Positions 9,212 to 18,155 of a stretch of DNA of 64,000 nt are shown piece by piece. The stretch comes from CAXWPM01 sp965206125. GTDB lineage: Bacteria > Acidobacteriota > Terriglobia > 20CM-2-55-15. The DNA lies in NCBI GenBank assembly GCA_965206125.1, contig CBDBIN010000045.1, forward strand, positions 558,001 to 622,000, given 5' to 3'. A model generated the notes under the pieces. That model did no database searches, had not been told where the DNA came from, and saw only the letters and a list, made by a program, of their open reading frames with translations. Position 1 is the stretch's first letter. Every line of letters starts with the position of its first letter. The position numbers were made by a program, and so were the translations under genes.

Positions 9212-11003
9212 GCCCGTGAACACTCTCGGTGTAGCACTGATCGGATTGCTCCTGCAGGGTGTTCCGCAGCAACCTGGGACTGCCTCGATTGAAGGAGTCG
9301 TCGTCCTGCTTGGAACCCGTGATCCGATTGCCGGTGCGCGCGTGCAGCTGAGTCGCGCCGAAGACGACCTGACCGACCGCAGTGTTGAGACGCGCAACAC
9401 GACTTCCGCCGCAGACGGATCTTTCGTGTTCGAGAACCTGCCTGCGGACGATTACCGGCTTGTCGCCACGTTTACCGGAAGCGGGTACACGCCTGCCGAG
9501 TACGGCCAACGTCACCCCCGGGTGCGAGGCACGGTCTTCCCGCTAACCAACGGTCAACGGATTACCGGCGTTGAACTGGCTATGGGGCCCACAGGCTCGA
9601 TCTCCGGCCGTCTGTTCGACGCGGAGGGCGACCCCGTCGGTAATGCCCGCGTCATGGCTCTCGAGACGATCTATCGGGGCGGTCAGCGCTCGTTGAGCAT
9701 CGTCCAAGCTGTGCGATCCAACGATCTCGGAGAATACCGGCTGTTCTGGCTGCCGGCCGGCCGGTACTACATCGGAGTCCTGCCGGTCGACCTGCGAGGC
9801 CCCACCTTTGCTATCCATATCGTGTCACCGGAGGGCGCAGGACCACGCGAGGACGCGACCAGCCCAAACGTGACCCGGCGACTCACCGAAGACGGTGAAA
9901 TCGTCGAAGAGGCCGATGTCATCGTGTACTACGGCGGGGGACGTGATGCGAGCCGGGCGCTTCCCGTGGACCTGACGGCCGGCGGGAATATCGGCGCGAT
10001 CGATGTCCCACTGCACGACGCGAAGGTCCGAAGCTACCACGTGAGGGGTCAAGTAATCGACGCGGTGACCGGTCTGCCGGTCGACGAGGCGTCAGTGTGG
10101 CTCATCCCGAGCAATCCGAGCCCGCACGCGCTGATTGCCAACGACGCATCCGATGAGGAAGGAGGTTTCGATATCGCAGGGGCAATGCCCGGAAGCTACT
10201 TCCTGTTCGCCGCTAAAGGCGCGAGCCGCGGGGGAGGAGCGTCGGAGACATTCCTCGATATAGGAACAGCGTCGAGCGGTCGTCTATCGCTCGGGGTCGG
10301 GAACAACGATGTCGACAACGTCACGGTTGCGATCCGGCCGTCCTTCTCAGTCGATGGGAGAGTGATCGTCGATGGTGTTTCGGGAACGGAGCTTCCCGAT
10401 CTAACCCAGGTGCGCTTCACGCTGCGGAGGCAACCGGACATTCTCGGCATGCCAACTGCAATACCTCGAATCGACCGGTCGGGTGGGCTGCCAAGCGGGG
10501 CTGTGGCTGTCGATGGCACCTTCGTATTCAAGGGTTTCGGCCCGGGTGACTATCGAATCGAGACGACTTCTCTTCCCGAGAACGCCTACGTCGAATCGCT
10601 GCAGCTCGGTTTCGCGGACGTGAGTAACGGGTTTAGTGTCGAGGGCCCGCCAGACGAGCGGTTCAATGTTGTCGTCCGTCTCGACGGCGGCGCCGTTCGG
10701 GGGACGACCTCGAATCAAAGAGGTGAGACAGTCGGAAACGCAACCGTCGTACTGGTTCCAGCCGAAGCGCTACGGAGACAGTCCCACCTCTACAGAGCTG
10801 AATCTTCCGATGCCTTTGGTCGCTTCGAGATTCGGGGAATTGCACCCGGTCAGTACAAGCTGTTTGCCTGGGAGGTTGTGGAACCGGAAGCCTGGCAGGA
10901 TCCCGAGTTCATTCGGATCTATGAGAGCTCAGGCATGACGGTTCGAGTCGAGCGAACAGTTTCCGAAGAACTGCAGGTCACCGCGGTTCCACCTGGGAGG
11001 TAG
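9204..11003 (+). CDS. secreted carboxypeptidase-regulatory-like beta-sandwich protein
   Basis: This 599-residue protein has a weak N-terminal hydrophobic stretch (LGVALIGLLLQGV). Several CarboxypepD_reg/SdrD-B-like modules follow: ASIEGVVVLLGTRDPIAGAR with ADGSFVFENLPADDYRL, then GSISGRLFDAEGDPVGNARV with GEYRLFWLPAGRYYIGV, then two or three more. It ends in GRFEIRGIAPGQYKLFAWE and a conserved tail (DPEFIRIYES). Such modules are extracytoplasmic transthyretin-like folds; no peptidase domain is present. It overlaps the upstream permease stop and is followed directly by a paralogue. Given this operon context, a periplasmic partner role for the orphan permeases is plausible, but this is inference. 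Confidence 0.8.
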   Translation: MSEPVNTLGVALIGLLLQGVPQQPGTASIEGVVVLLGTRDPIAGARVQLSRAEDDLTDRSVETRNTTSAADGSFVFENLPADDYRLVATFTGSGYTPAEYGQRHPRVRGTVFPLTNGQRITGVELAMGPTGSISGRLFDAEGDPVGNARVMALETIYRGGQRSLSIVQAVRSNDLGEYRLFWLPAGRYYIGVLPVDLRGPTFAIHIVSPEGAGPREDATSPNVTRRLTEDGEIVEEADVIVYYGGGRDASRALPVDLTAGGNIGAIDVPLHDAKVRSYHVRGQVIDAVTGLPVDEASVWLIPSNPSPHALIANDASDEEGGFDIAGAMPGSYFLFAAKGASRGGGASETFLDIGTASSGRLSLGVGNNDVDNVTVAIRPSFSVDGRVIVDGVSGTELPDLTQVRFTLRRQPDILGMPTAIPRIDRSGGLPSGAVAVDGTFVFKGFGPGDYRIETTSLPENAYVESLQLGFADVSNGFSVEGPPDERFNVVVRLDGGAVRGTTSNQRGETVGNATVVLVPAEALRRQSHLYRAESSDAFGRFEIRGIAPGQYKLFAWEVVEPEAWQDPEFIRIYESSGMTVRVERTVSEELQVTAVPPGR

Positions 11004-11008
11004 TGGAG

Positions 11009-12664
11009 ATGAGATTGATATTGGCAGCCGTCCTGGCCGTCGTCTCTCACGGGTCCGCCTTGCCACAGGATGCGCAGGTATCCGTTCACGGGCTGGTTGT
11101 GGATGCCGCAACAGATGTGCCGATAGGGAATGCAACGGTGGAGTTGCAGGGAGAAGGCGCCAGCGGCCTTCCGTACTCCGTCGGTACCTCGAGCGATGGC
11201 ACTTTTGTCTTCCGACGCATTCCGCCAGGGCGTTATCAGTTGTCCGTCAAGCGAGCCGGATTCATGTCCCGGACATACGGTGAGCGGCGTCCGGCCGGGC
11301 CGGGTGAAAACATCGAGGTCGGAATGGGCGGTCCCGCGCCTGGGATAGACATCGCGATGATGCCGACGGCAGCGATTGCGGGCCGGGTCTTCGATGCGCA
11401 GGGTCAACCGGTTGCCAACGCAGCTGTCAGCGCTTTGCGGCTCTCCTTCAGGCGTGGGAATCGGTCATTTGCCGAAGTTCAGTCCACAAGAACCGATGAT
11501 CGCGGGGAATACCGTATGTTCTGGCTGGCGCCAGGCCAGTACTACGTGTCGGCCGAACCACCGGATTTTGCCAGTCGATCGTTGATTTTCGGCAGGCAGG
11601 GTTCCGATCCGATCTACTGGGTGCGTTACGTTCCGCATCGCCTCACCACGTACCTGCCGTCGGCGGAGGAAGCCGTCCCAGTCTACTATCCTGGAACTTT
11701 CGATGAGGAGTCCGCATCACCGATCGATCTCGCGCCGGGATCCGAAATTCGCGGTATCGATATTCTCGCTGCGCCTGTAAAGTCCCTGACAGTGCACGGT
11801 ACGGTGGTGAATAGCCAATCGCGTGAGGTCATAAAAGGCGCTCGCGTGACCTTCATCGGTTCTCGTTACAGGACGTATCGCACATCCGAAGACACGTTCG
11901 AGGTGGCGGGCGTCCTCCCCGGCAGTTACATCCTGCTGGCTGAGTCCGGAGATCTGAAGGGCCGAGCTTCCGTAGAGGTCCGGGATCAGGATGTAGAGAA
12001 CGTTGAAATTCCCGTTTCCCCTGGATTCCGCATTCCGGGTACGGTCGTCGTTGCAGGTCGCACGGGTATCGATCTGGTCCCGGATCTGACAAGGTTGCGC
12101 GTCAACCTCCGGCTCGTGCCGAACAGGGGCCCTGGTCCGGCTTCGCCCGTTAATCCATCCGCGGACGGTTCGTTTGTGCTCGAGGGCGCAACATCGGGAG
12201 ACTATCGCATCGCCATCACGCCCGAATTGGAGAACGCATTTCTTCAATCGATTCGCCTCGGCGACGTCGACGTGCTGGATTTCGGTCTTCATCTTGATGG
12301 TGCGCCGGCGAGTTCCCTTGAGATCGTAGTCAACACCAACGCTGCGACGGTGGAGGGCATTGTCCTCGACGACAGGGGGCAACCTGTGCCGGGTGTTCAC
12401 GTTGCCGCGGTTCCGGACAATCCGATCGAGGGTCGCACCGACCTTGCGAGAAACTCCACCACGGACGCTTCAGGACGATTCCGGATCACCGGAATTGCAC
12501 CCGGAGACTACAGCGTCTTTGCCTGGGAAGACGTGGAGGATCGAGCCTGGTTGAACGCGGAGTTCATGGGTCGATACAGAGGCCTCGGCGTTCCAGTCCA
12601 AATCGAAGAGGGCAATGCGTTCACGATGCAGGTGCCTGTGATCCCGTTCGGAAGAAGAGAGTAG
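11009..12664 (+). CDS. secreted carboxypeptidase-regulatory-like protein, paralogue
   Basis: This 551-residue paralogue of the preceding gene has a clearer signal peptide (MRLILAAVLAVVSHGSALPQ). The ATG at 11009 is preferred over the in-frame GTG at 11003 because GGGAGG precedes it and the signal peptide starts there. Modules repeat the pattern VSVHGLVVDAATDVPIGNAT with DGTFVFRRIPPGRYQLSV, GAIAGRVFDAQGQPVANA-type strands with GEYRMFWLAPGQYYVSA, then others. The final block is GRFRITGIAPGDYSVFAWE and a WLNAEFMGRYR tail. It lies between the paralogue and the third permease, consistent with one transcription unit from 5.0 to 15.2 kb. Confidence 0.82.
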   Translation: MRLILAAVLAVVSHGSALPQDAQVSVHGLVVDAATDVPIGNATVELQGEGASGLPYSVGTSSDGTFVFRRIPPGRYQLSVKRAGFMSRTYGERRPAGPGENIEVGMGGPAPGIDIAMMPTAAIAGRVFDAQGQPVANAAVSALRLSFRRGNRSFAEVQSTRTDDRGEYRMFWLAPGQYYVSAEPPDFASRSLIFGRQGSDPIYWVRYVPHRLTTYLPSAEEAVPVYYPGTFDEESASPIDLAPGSEIRGIDILAAPVKSLTVHGTVVNSQSREVIKGARVTFIGSRYRTYRTSEDTFEVAGVLPGSYILLAESGDLKGRASVEVRDQDVENVEIPVSPGFRIPGTVVVAGRTGIDLVPDLTRLRVNLRLVPNRGPGPASPVNPSADGSFVLEGATSGDYRIAITPELENAFLQSIRLGDVDVLDFGLHLDGAPASSLEIVVNTNAATVEGIVLDDRGQPVPGVHVAAVPDNPIEGRTDLARNSTTDASGRFRITGIAPGDYSVFAWEDVEDRAWLNAEFMGRYRGLGVPVQIEEGNAFTMQVPVIPFGRRE

Positions 12665-12769
12665 GCGTGGAAGCTTTGCTTCGAGAACATTCTGTCTTCG
12701 GTCCGGCGACTTTGGAAAGACCGGGCATTCAGCGCAACCGCGATCCTGACGCTGGCTGTCGCAATTGCC

Positions 12770-15175
12770 GTGAACGCGGCCGTCTTTGTCGTCGTCAACT
12801 CCGTCCTGTTAAAACCCCTACCGTTCCCCGAGGCCGACCGCATTCTGCTGATGTCCAATCAGTACCGCGATTTCGGGACCCCGGGGAACTCTTACAGCAG
12901 CGCATTTGACTACTTCGATCGCCTTCGGGAGCTCGATGTCTTTGACGAGCAGGCGGCGTTCCGTCTCCTGACATGGACGATACAGCTTGACGGGCACCCT
13001 CAACGTCCTCTGGGAATGGCCGTGACGCCTTCGCTGTTCCGTGTCATCCAGGTCCCGCCGATGTTGGGCCGAACGTTCAGCGAAGAGGAAGGTGCGGAAC
13101 TCGGGCGGTCGACGTTCGTCATCCTCAGTTACGGCATGTGGCAGCAGTTCTTCGGAGGTGATCCCGACATCGTCGGCAAGGCGATGTACCTTGGCGGCAA
13201 CTCGGGGGCCGACACCATCATCGGGGTGATGCCGCAGGATTTTATTTTCGTCGAACCCGATGTTCAGTTCTGGTACCCGCTGGGTATTGCGGATAGCATG
13301 AATCCCGGTGGCCGCCACAACAACCGTGTCTACAATGTCGGCCGCCTTCACTCCGAAGCTACCCTCGAACAGGCGCAGGCCGCGGTCGACGCGCTGAATG
13401 CGGCCAACCAAGTTCGGTTTCCCGAGCTGGAGAGCTTTGAGTCGAGCATCGGCTTCTATACACGAGTGGAGCCGCTGCAGGAAATGCTCGTGCGGCCGGT
13501 GAAGTCTCTCCTCTACCTGTTGTGGGGTGGAGCCGCGTTCGTTCTTCTGATCGCCGGGATGAACGTGGGCAACCTGGCCCTGGTCCGTTCGCGGGTGCAT
13601 GCGAGGGAGATGGCCACTCGAGTGGCACTGGGGGCGTCTCGGCGAAAGTTGACGCGTCAGTCCATCACTGAGAGCGTCATCCTGACGCTGACGGGGGGCG
13701 TAGCGGGTCTGGTGCTCGGCTGGTGGAGCGTGACTGCGTTGGCGAATCTTGGTCTCGAAGGAATTCCCCGTTTGACTGAAATCCAGATAGACCTGACCGT
13801 GGTCGCATTCACCCTAGGCGTGTCTGCGGCAGTCGGAGTGTTAATAGGACTCGTCGGAGCGAGTCAGCTGGTCGGCATCGACCTCGGTAGTCTCCTCAGC
13901 GAAGAGGGTCGAACGGGTACCGCTGGTCGCAGTAGCAGAGCGATCCGGCGGGGATTCATCGTGGTTCAAGTGGGATTCGCGGTAGTTCTCCTGATCGGCG
14001 CCGGCTTGCTCCTGGAGAGCTTCCGCAAGCTTGTGGCCGTAGACCCGGGTTTTCGGGCGGACCAGGTGATTACTGCCGCCACGAATCTGCCGGGCGGCCG
14101 CTACAGCACCGGGGAAGAGCGGCGGGCCTTCATGACGCCGGTGCTCGAGGCCATCCATCAGATCCCCGGCGTGGAGGCGGCGGGGGTTGCCACGAACATT
14201 CCGTTCCTGCCTCGGACCAGCGACAGCACGACCCTGAACGGCCGTCCGGAAGGGCCGTTGATGGCCGAGGGCTATGATGTGCAGCAGCCCGGCGAATCCC
14301 TGATCATCCCGCTGCGCACCGTGGCCAGCCCGGGTTACTTCGAGGCGCTCGGAATCCCGCTGATTCGTGGTCGCTATTTTGACCGTCGGGACTCCGAAGG
14401 AGCGCCGGCGGTGGCGATCCTGGACGAGCGCCTTGCCCGTCGGTTCTGGCCGGACAGCGACCCTGTCGGCCAACGCGTGTACTGGCCGAGGAACCTGGAG
14501 AACCCGGCGCTGACCGACGACCGCACTCCGTTTTTCGAGGTCGTTGGAGTTGTCGGCAGCGTCCAGATGGAAGACCTTGCGGGCGGAGGCAATCAGGTAG
14601 GAGCCTACTACCTGGCATACGATCAGTTCCCGTTCGGTTTCTCAAGATTCGTCGTCAGAGTTTCTGGGGATCCAGCCCCGGTCATAGAGGGCACTCGCAA
14701 CGCACTCTGGGACATCGATCCATTGCTGGCGTTCTTCGAAGTGCGATCGATGGCGGATTTGATAGACCGATCGATGTCGTCCCGCAGGATCGCAATGATA
14801 CTTTCTCTGACGTTCGCTGCGGTTGCCCTGCTCCTTGCCGCAGTGGGTGTCTACGGTGTGCTGGCATACCTGGTGTCCCGGCGCACGCGGGAGATCGGGA
14901 TACGGATCGCTATGGGGAGCAGTACCGGGGGGGTGTTCAGGCTTGTGCTTCGGGAAGGAGTGCTCGTCGTGACGGCCGGTGTCGCACTGGGGCTGGCCGG
15001 GTTCGCCGTGCTGGGGAGAGTTCTCGAAAACCAACTCTATGGCATCGCATGGATCGATCCGTTTGTGATCGCGTCTGTAGTGATCCTGCTGACCGCAGTA
15101 GCCGTACTCGCCTGTGTCGTGCCGGCACGTCGTGCGATCAGGGTTGATCCGATGGTGGCGTTGCGTCACGAATAA
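12770..15175 (+). CDS. ADOP-family orphan ABC transporter permease, start codon unclear
   Basis: This is the third duplicated MacB/FtsX permease. FtsX block one contains GGAAFVLLIAGMNVGNLALV and RVHAREMATRVALGASRRKL. Block two contains VLAYLVSRRTREIGIRIAMG, and the end reads VPARRAIRVDPMVALRHE. The first usual start in this frame is the GTG at 12770, which would remove most of the first helix. Homology continues upstream in the same frame to the stop at 12662-12664, reading WKLCFENILSSVRRLWKDRA then FSATAILTLAVAIAVN. Only GCG precedes the TGG, where family members have ATG. Either a rare start (ATT 12689 or CTG 12692) is used or the start has been lost by mutation. Confidence 0.82.
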   Translation: MNAAVFVVVNSVLLKPLPFPEADRILLMSNQYRDFGTPGNSYSSAFDYFDRLRELDVFDEQAAFRLLTWTIQLDGHPQRPLGMAVTPSLFRVIQVPPMLGRTFSEEEGAELGRSTFVILSYGMWQQFFGGDPDIVGKAMYLGGNSGADTIIGVMPQDFIFVEPDVQFWYPLGIADSMNPGGRHNNRVYNVGRLHSEATLEQAQAAVDALNAANQVRFPELESFESSIGFYTRVEPLQEMLVRPVKSLLYLLWGGAAFVLLIAGMNVGNLALVRSRVHAREMATRVALGASRRKLTRQSITESVILTLTGGVAGLVLGWWSVTALANLGLEGIPRLTEIQIDLTVVAFTLGVSAAVGVLIGLVGASQLVGIDLGSLLSEEGRTGTAGRSSRAIRRGFIVVQVGFAVVLLIGAGLLLESFRKLVAVDPGFRADQVITAATNLPGGRYSTGEERRAFMTPVLEAIHQIPGVEAAGVATNIPFLPRTSDSTTLNGRPEGPLMAEGYDVQQPGESLIIPLRTVASPGYFEALGIPLIRGRYFDRRDSEGAPAVAILDERLARRFWPDSDPVGQRVYWPRNLENPALTDDRTPFFEVVGVVGSVQMEDLAGGGNQVGAYYLAYDQFPFGFSRFVVRVSGDPAPVIEGTRNALWDIDPLLAFFEVRSMADLIDRSMSSRRIAMILSLTFAAVALLLAAVGVYGVLAYLVSRRTREIGIRIAMGSSTGGVFRLVLREGVLVVTAGVALGLAGFAVLGRVLENQLYGIAWIDPFVIASVVILLTAVAVLACVVPARRAIRVDPMVALRHE

Positions 15176-15543
15176 CCGCTCAAACGCACTCTCCGTGTAC
15201 CTTTCCGACCTGCCATTGCGACCTATGCAAAGCCGCAGACGACGGTCCGCACTTCCACGCGTTCATCAAGAAGGGCAAGCGGATCGTTCATCACTGGGTT
15301 TGCTGGAGCTGCAAGAAGAATTTACAGGTCGACGAGGAGCATAGGGACGATGGCTGAAACCGACAGCATCAAGAGCACTTTTCTTCGTTGACTGGGCAAC
15401 CCTCAAAAAGATCAAGTCGTCTGCACGGCGTCGCGTCGAAAACACGTCTTCTTAGAACGTGAAGCGGTCACCCTGTCAGCTCAAACATGACTAGAGACCG
15501 CTGAGAACCATGATGCACAACAAGACCCGAAAGGAGATCTGAG
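15176..15543 (+). other. gap with a cysteine-rich coding remnant
   Basis: No complete gene is visible in these 368 bases. From about 15184 to the stop at 15355-15357 one frame encodes a compact peptide with CHCDLCKAADDGPHFHAF, KKGKRIVHHWVCWSCKK and a VDEEHRDDG end. This is a plausible four-cysteine zinc-binding protein of the kind small phage genes encode, but no start codon is present in frame. It may be a 5'-truncated gene marking the left end of the phage-like island. The remaining sequence to 15543 shows only the ribosome site (AAAGGAGAT) of the next gene. Confidence 0.35.
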
Positions 15544-15867
15544 ATGAAAGCCGTTGAAGTCCAAGAAGTTACTCGCGCAAACGAACCCCCAAAAGGCAGT
15601 CAGAAGCTATCCGAAGCCGAGCGTCTCAAACTACACAACCTGTTCTTGCAAAGGCAATTGCAACAAGAACAACTCAACAACCTGACGCTCCGGTTCCTGC
15701 AAACCGAGCAGCCGAAATCTATCCAGGAGAAGATTGACGCGCTGGGCAAAGAAATCAACGCAGGGGTCGAGCAAGCCTGCCGTCAAGTGGGTCTGAACAC
15801 CGACGAGTATCAGATCAACATTGACGACGGCACCTTCGTCAGGCGGCCTGATGGTCCCCAAGGGTAA
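15544..15867 (+). CDS. small coiled-coil phage-like protein of unknown function
   Basis: A 107-residue protein with a strong ribosome site (AAAGGAGATCTGAG before the ATG). The centre is rich in leucine and glutamine (LKLHNLFLQRQLQQEQLNNL) and should form a coiled coil. It is followed by SIQEKIDALGKEINAGVEQA and an acidic tail with INIDDGTFVRRPDG. I recognise no family. Its position 80 bases upstream of a tail-fibre-like gene, and its small size, suggest a phage structural accessory or chaperone. It appears intact. Confidence 0.6.
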   Translation: MKAVEVQEVTRANEPPKGSQKLSEAERLKLHNLFLQRQLQQEQLNNLTLRFLQTEQPKSIQEKIDALGKEINAGVEQACRQVGLNTDEYQINIDDGTFVRRPDGPQG

Positions 15868-15947
15868 ATCCCAAACTCATTGTTTGTTTCGTTCGGTTCA
15901 CCGCTCAATGACCGGTTCTTGTTCAGAGACTCTAGGAGACTAAGGAA

Positions 15948-16930
15948 ATGGCACTTCTAAAGAAAGTCGGCTCTATCGCATCACCCACATCCACAGGAAA
16001 CCAGTCTTATACCGGCCTCGGCTTTCAGCCGAAGCTAGTTCTGTTTTGGTACGCGTGCCTGCCGGCTGACGGGAATCAGGGGTCGATTATTGGCAGCGTT
16101 GGGGCAGCGGTGTCTTCCTCAGACCGCCGGTATGTTGCCATCGGCGAGGCAACCGGGAAGACCACGACTGAGGCTGCACGCCGACACAGCGCAGCCGCCT
16201 GCGCATGCCGAGTGGGCAGCGATGAGGCGGTCTGGTGCGAGGGCGACCTCGTTTCCATGGACTCCGACGGCTTCACCATCAATTGGACCACTGTTCAGGT
16301 CGTCGCTCTCTCGTTCGGATACTGTGCCCTAGGCGGAAGCGACATCACCAACGTAAAGACAGGTCAGGTTCAGGGCAAGGCCTCTACTGGGACGCAGGCC
16401 GTAACCGGGGTCGGCTTCCAGCCGGATTTGCTGGTAATGATGTCGGCTAATAACGCAACGGCCCCGCCGGACTCGGCTGCAGACGCGGCACTCAGTGTCG
16501 GAGTCGGTACTTCAACCGCTCAGGCCCATCTCAGCGTGTTCTGTGACGATGCCGTGACAACCACCGCCACGAACCGCTACCAGCGCACGAATTCCATCAC
16601 GTCTTCGCTCATGTCGAGTGGCACGTTGTCGAGGGAGGCCGCGCTCCAGTCGCTGGATAGCGACGGGTTCACATTGAACTGGTCGACGGCAAATTCGACC
16701 CAGGAGTACCTCCACTACGTAGCCATCAAAACAACCGGTTCCGTGGCCGTGGGATCCTTCAACCAACCTACGTCCACAGGGAACAGTGCGGTTTCCGGGG
16801 TCGGGTTTCAGCCCAGTACACTATTGTGCTTCAGCTTCATGGCTGCGGCGAGTGGTTCGGTGCAGGCGAACGCCCGTTGGTCGGTTGGCGCGATGTCGGA
16901 CGCCTCGGACGAGCTTGCTTGGTTTTGTGG
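15948..16930 (+). pseudogene. phage tail-fibre-like protein, 5' part, interrupted by IS30
   Basis: The first 327 codons of a gene that resumes at 18156; joined, they give 916 codons without interruption. The start is supported by AGGAGACTAAGGAA. This part contains three diverged copies of a module of about 110 residues. Each starts near a 'TSTGNQSYTGLGFQPKLVL' type motif (residues about 14, 145 and 267) and ends in a 'SDGFTINWTT' type motif. The translated frame stops at TGA 16932-16934, just inside the IS. Such repeat-built beta proteins with GFQP motifs occur on phage tails and other virion surfaces. The identification as tail fibre comes mainly from the C-terminal half. Confidence 0.75.
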
Positions 16931-18152
16931 CTGATCTCAACGGATCGACGCAACACTTTATCTTAAAAGGAAGAGGTGGAGTGTATGCGGAAAGGGATGC
17001 GATTCGGTTTCACGGCGGCGGAGAAGGCGGAGGTATGGGATCGGTGGCGGCGAGGGGAATCTCTGCATGAGATCGGGCGAGCGTTTGGCAAGCTGTCATC
17101 GTCTGTATATTGTCAGCTGGCGCATACCGGAGGCATTCGTCCTCGACCACGACGACGGTCGAGGTTGGCTTTGAGCCTGTCGGAACGTGAGGAGGTCTCC
17201 CGCGGGATCGCGGCCGAGCAGTCGTTGCGTTCGATCGCAGAGTGTCTGGGGCGTTCACCCTCGACGGTGAGCCGGGAGATCCAGCGCAATGGGGGCTATG
17301 ATGACTACCGGGCGTCTGTCGCCGATGAACAGGCTTGGAACCGGGCCCGTCGCCCGAAGCGATGTCAGTTGGGTCGCCATCCGCGGTTACGGCGAATGGT
17401 GGCGAGGAAGCTCCGGCGGAATTGGTCGCCCGAACAGATCGCCGGCTGGCTGAAGCGATCCTATCCAGAGGATGAGTCGTATCACGTGTCCCACGAGACG
17501 ATCTATCGCAGCCTATTCGTGCAGGCGCGCGGGGTGTTTAAGAAAGAACTACTTAGACATCTGAGGTCGAGACGAACGATTCGTCGATCCCGACATTCCA
17601 GTCACAAAGGTCACGGGAAAGGGGATCTCGCCGATATCGTATCGATTCGTGAGCGCCCGGCCGAGGTCGAAGATCGTGCCGTTCCCGGTCACTGGGAGGG
17701 AGATCTGATAGTGGGATCGAACAACACCTACATTGCGACCCTGGTCGAACGCCATACCCGTTACGTGATGTTGGTGAAAGTGTCGGATAAACAGACCAAG
17801 ACCGTCGTGCCTGCACTGATCAAGCACGCGAAGAAACTACCGACCGAGCTGTATAAATCGCTGACCTGGGATCGCGGCAAGGAAATGGGAGATCATCGGC
17901 GGTTTACCCTGGCGACCGACATCGACGTCTACTTCTGCGATCCGCAGAGTCCATGGCAACGTGGTTCCAATGAAAACACGAATGGCCTGCTCCGACAGTA
18001 CTTCCCAAAGAGAACCGACTTATCGGTGCACTCGCAGGCGCACCTGAACAAGGTGGCACGTGAGCTCAATGAACGGCCGCGTAAGACGCTGGAGTTTGAA
18101 ACTCCAGCAGAACGATTCAACGCTTGTGTTGCATCGATCGGTTGAGGTGGCA
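16931..18152 (+). mobile_element. IS30-family insertion sequence, copy 2
   Basis: Same length (1222 bp) and orientation as the copy at 7838, with three visible base differences. It is flanked by TGG at 16928-16930 and 18153-18155, again a 3-bp duplication with the same sequence. Joining the flanks gives a continuous frame reading LAWFCGSSDNVSTSVV. Because each copy has its own target duplication, the 7.8-18.2 kb segment is not a composite transposon. Confidence 0.88.
16985..18145 (+). CDS. IS30-family transposase, copy 2
   Basis: A 386-residue DDE transposase, identical to the copy at 7892 except for one valine-for-isoleucine change (EEVSRG). The ATG is preceded by GGTGGAG. The HTH segments and the acidic residues in HWEGDLIVG, TWDRGKEMG and NENTNGLL are all present. 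The near identity of the two copies implies recent transposition in this genome and probably active enzyme. Confidence 0.93.
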   Translation: MRKGMRFGFTAAEKAEVWDRWRRGESLHEIGRAFGKLSSSVYCQLAHTGGIRPRPRRRSRLALSLSEREEVSRGIAAEQSLRSIAECLGRSPSTVSREIQRNGGYDDYRASVADEQAWNRARRPKRCQLGRHPRLRRMVARKLRRNWSPEQIAGWLKRSYPEDESYHVSHETIYRSLFVQARGVFKKELLRHLRSRRTIRRSRHSSHKGHGKGDLADIVSIRERPAEVEDRAVPGHWEGDLIVGSNNTYIATLVERHTRYVMLVKVSDKQTKTVVPALIKHAKKLPTELYKSLTWDRGKEMGDHRRFTLATDIDVYFCDPQSPWQRGSNENTNGLLRQYFPKRTDLSVHSQAHLNKVARELNERPRKTLEFETPAERFNACVASIG

Positions 18153-18155
18153 TGG

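Noticed and set aside
7838..18152. Composite transposon bounded by the two IS30 copies
   Set aside because: Each copy has its own TGG target duplication and each interrupts a different gene that is restored on removal, so they inserted separately.
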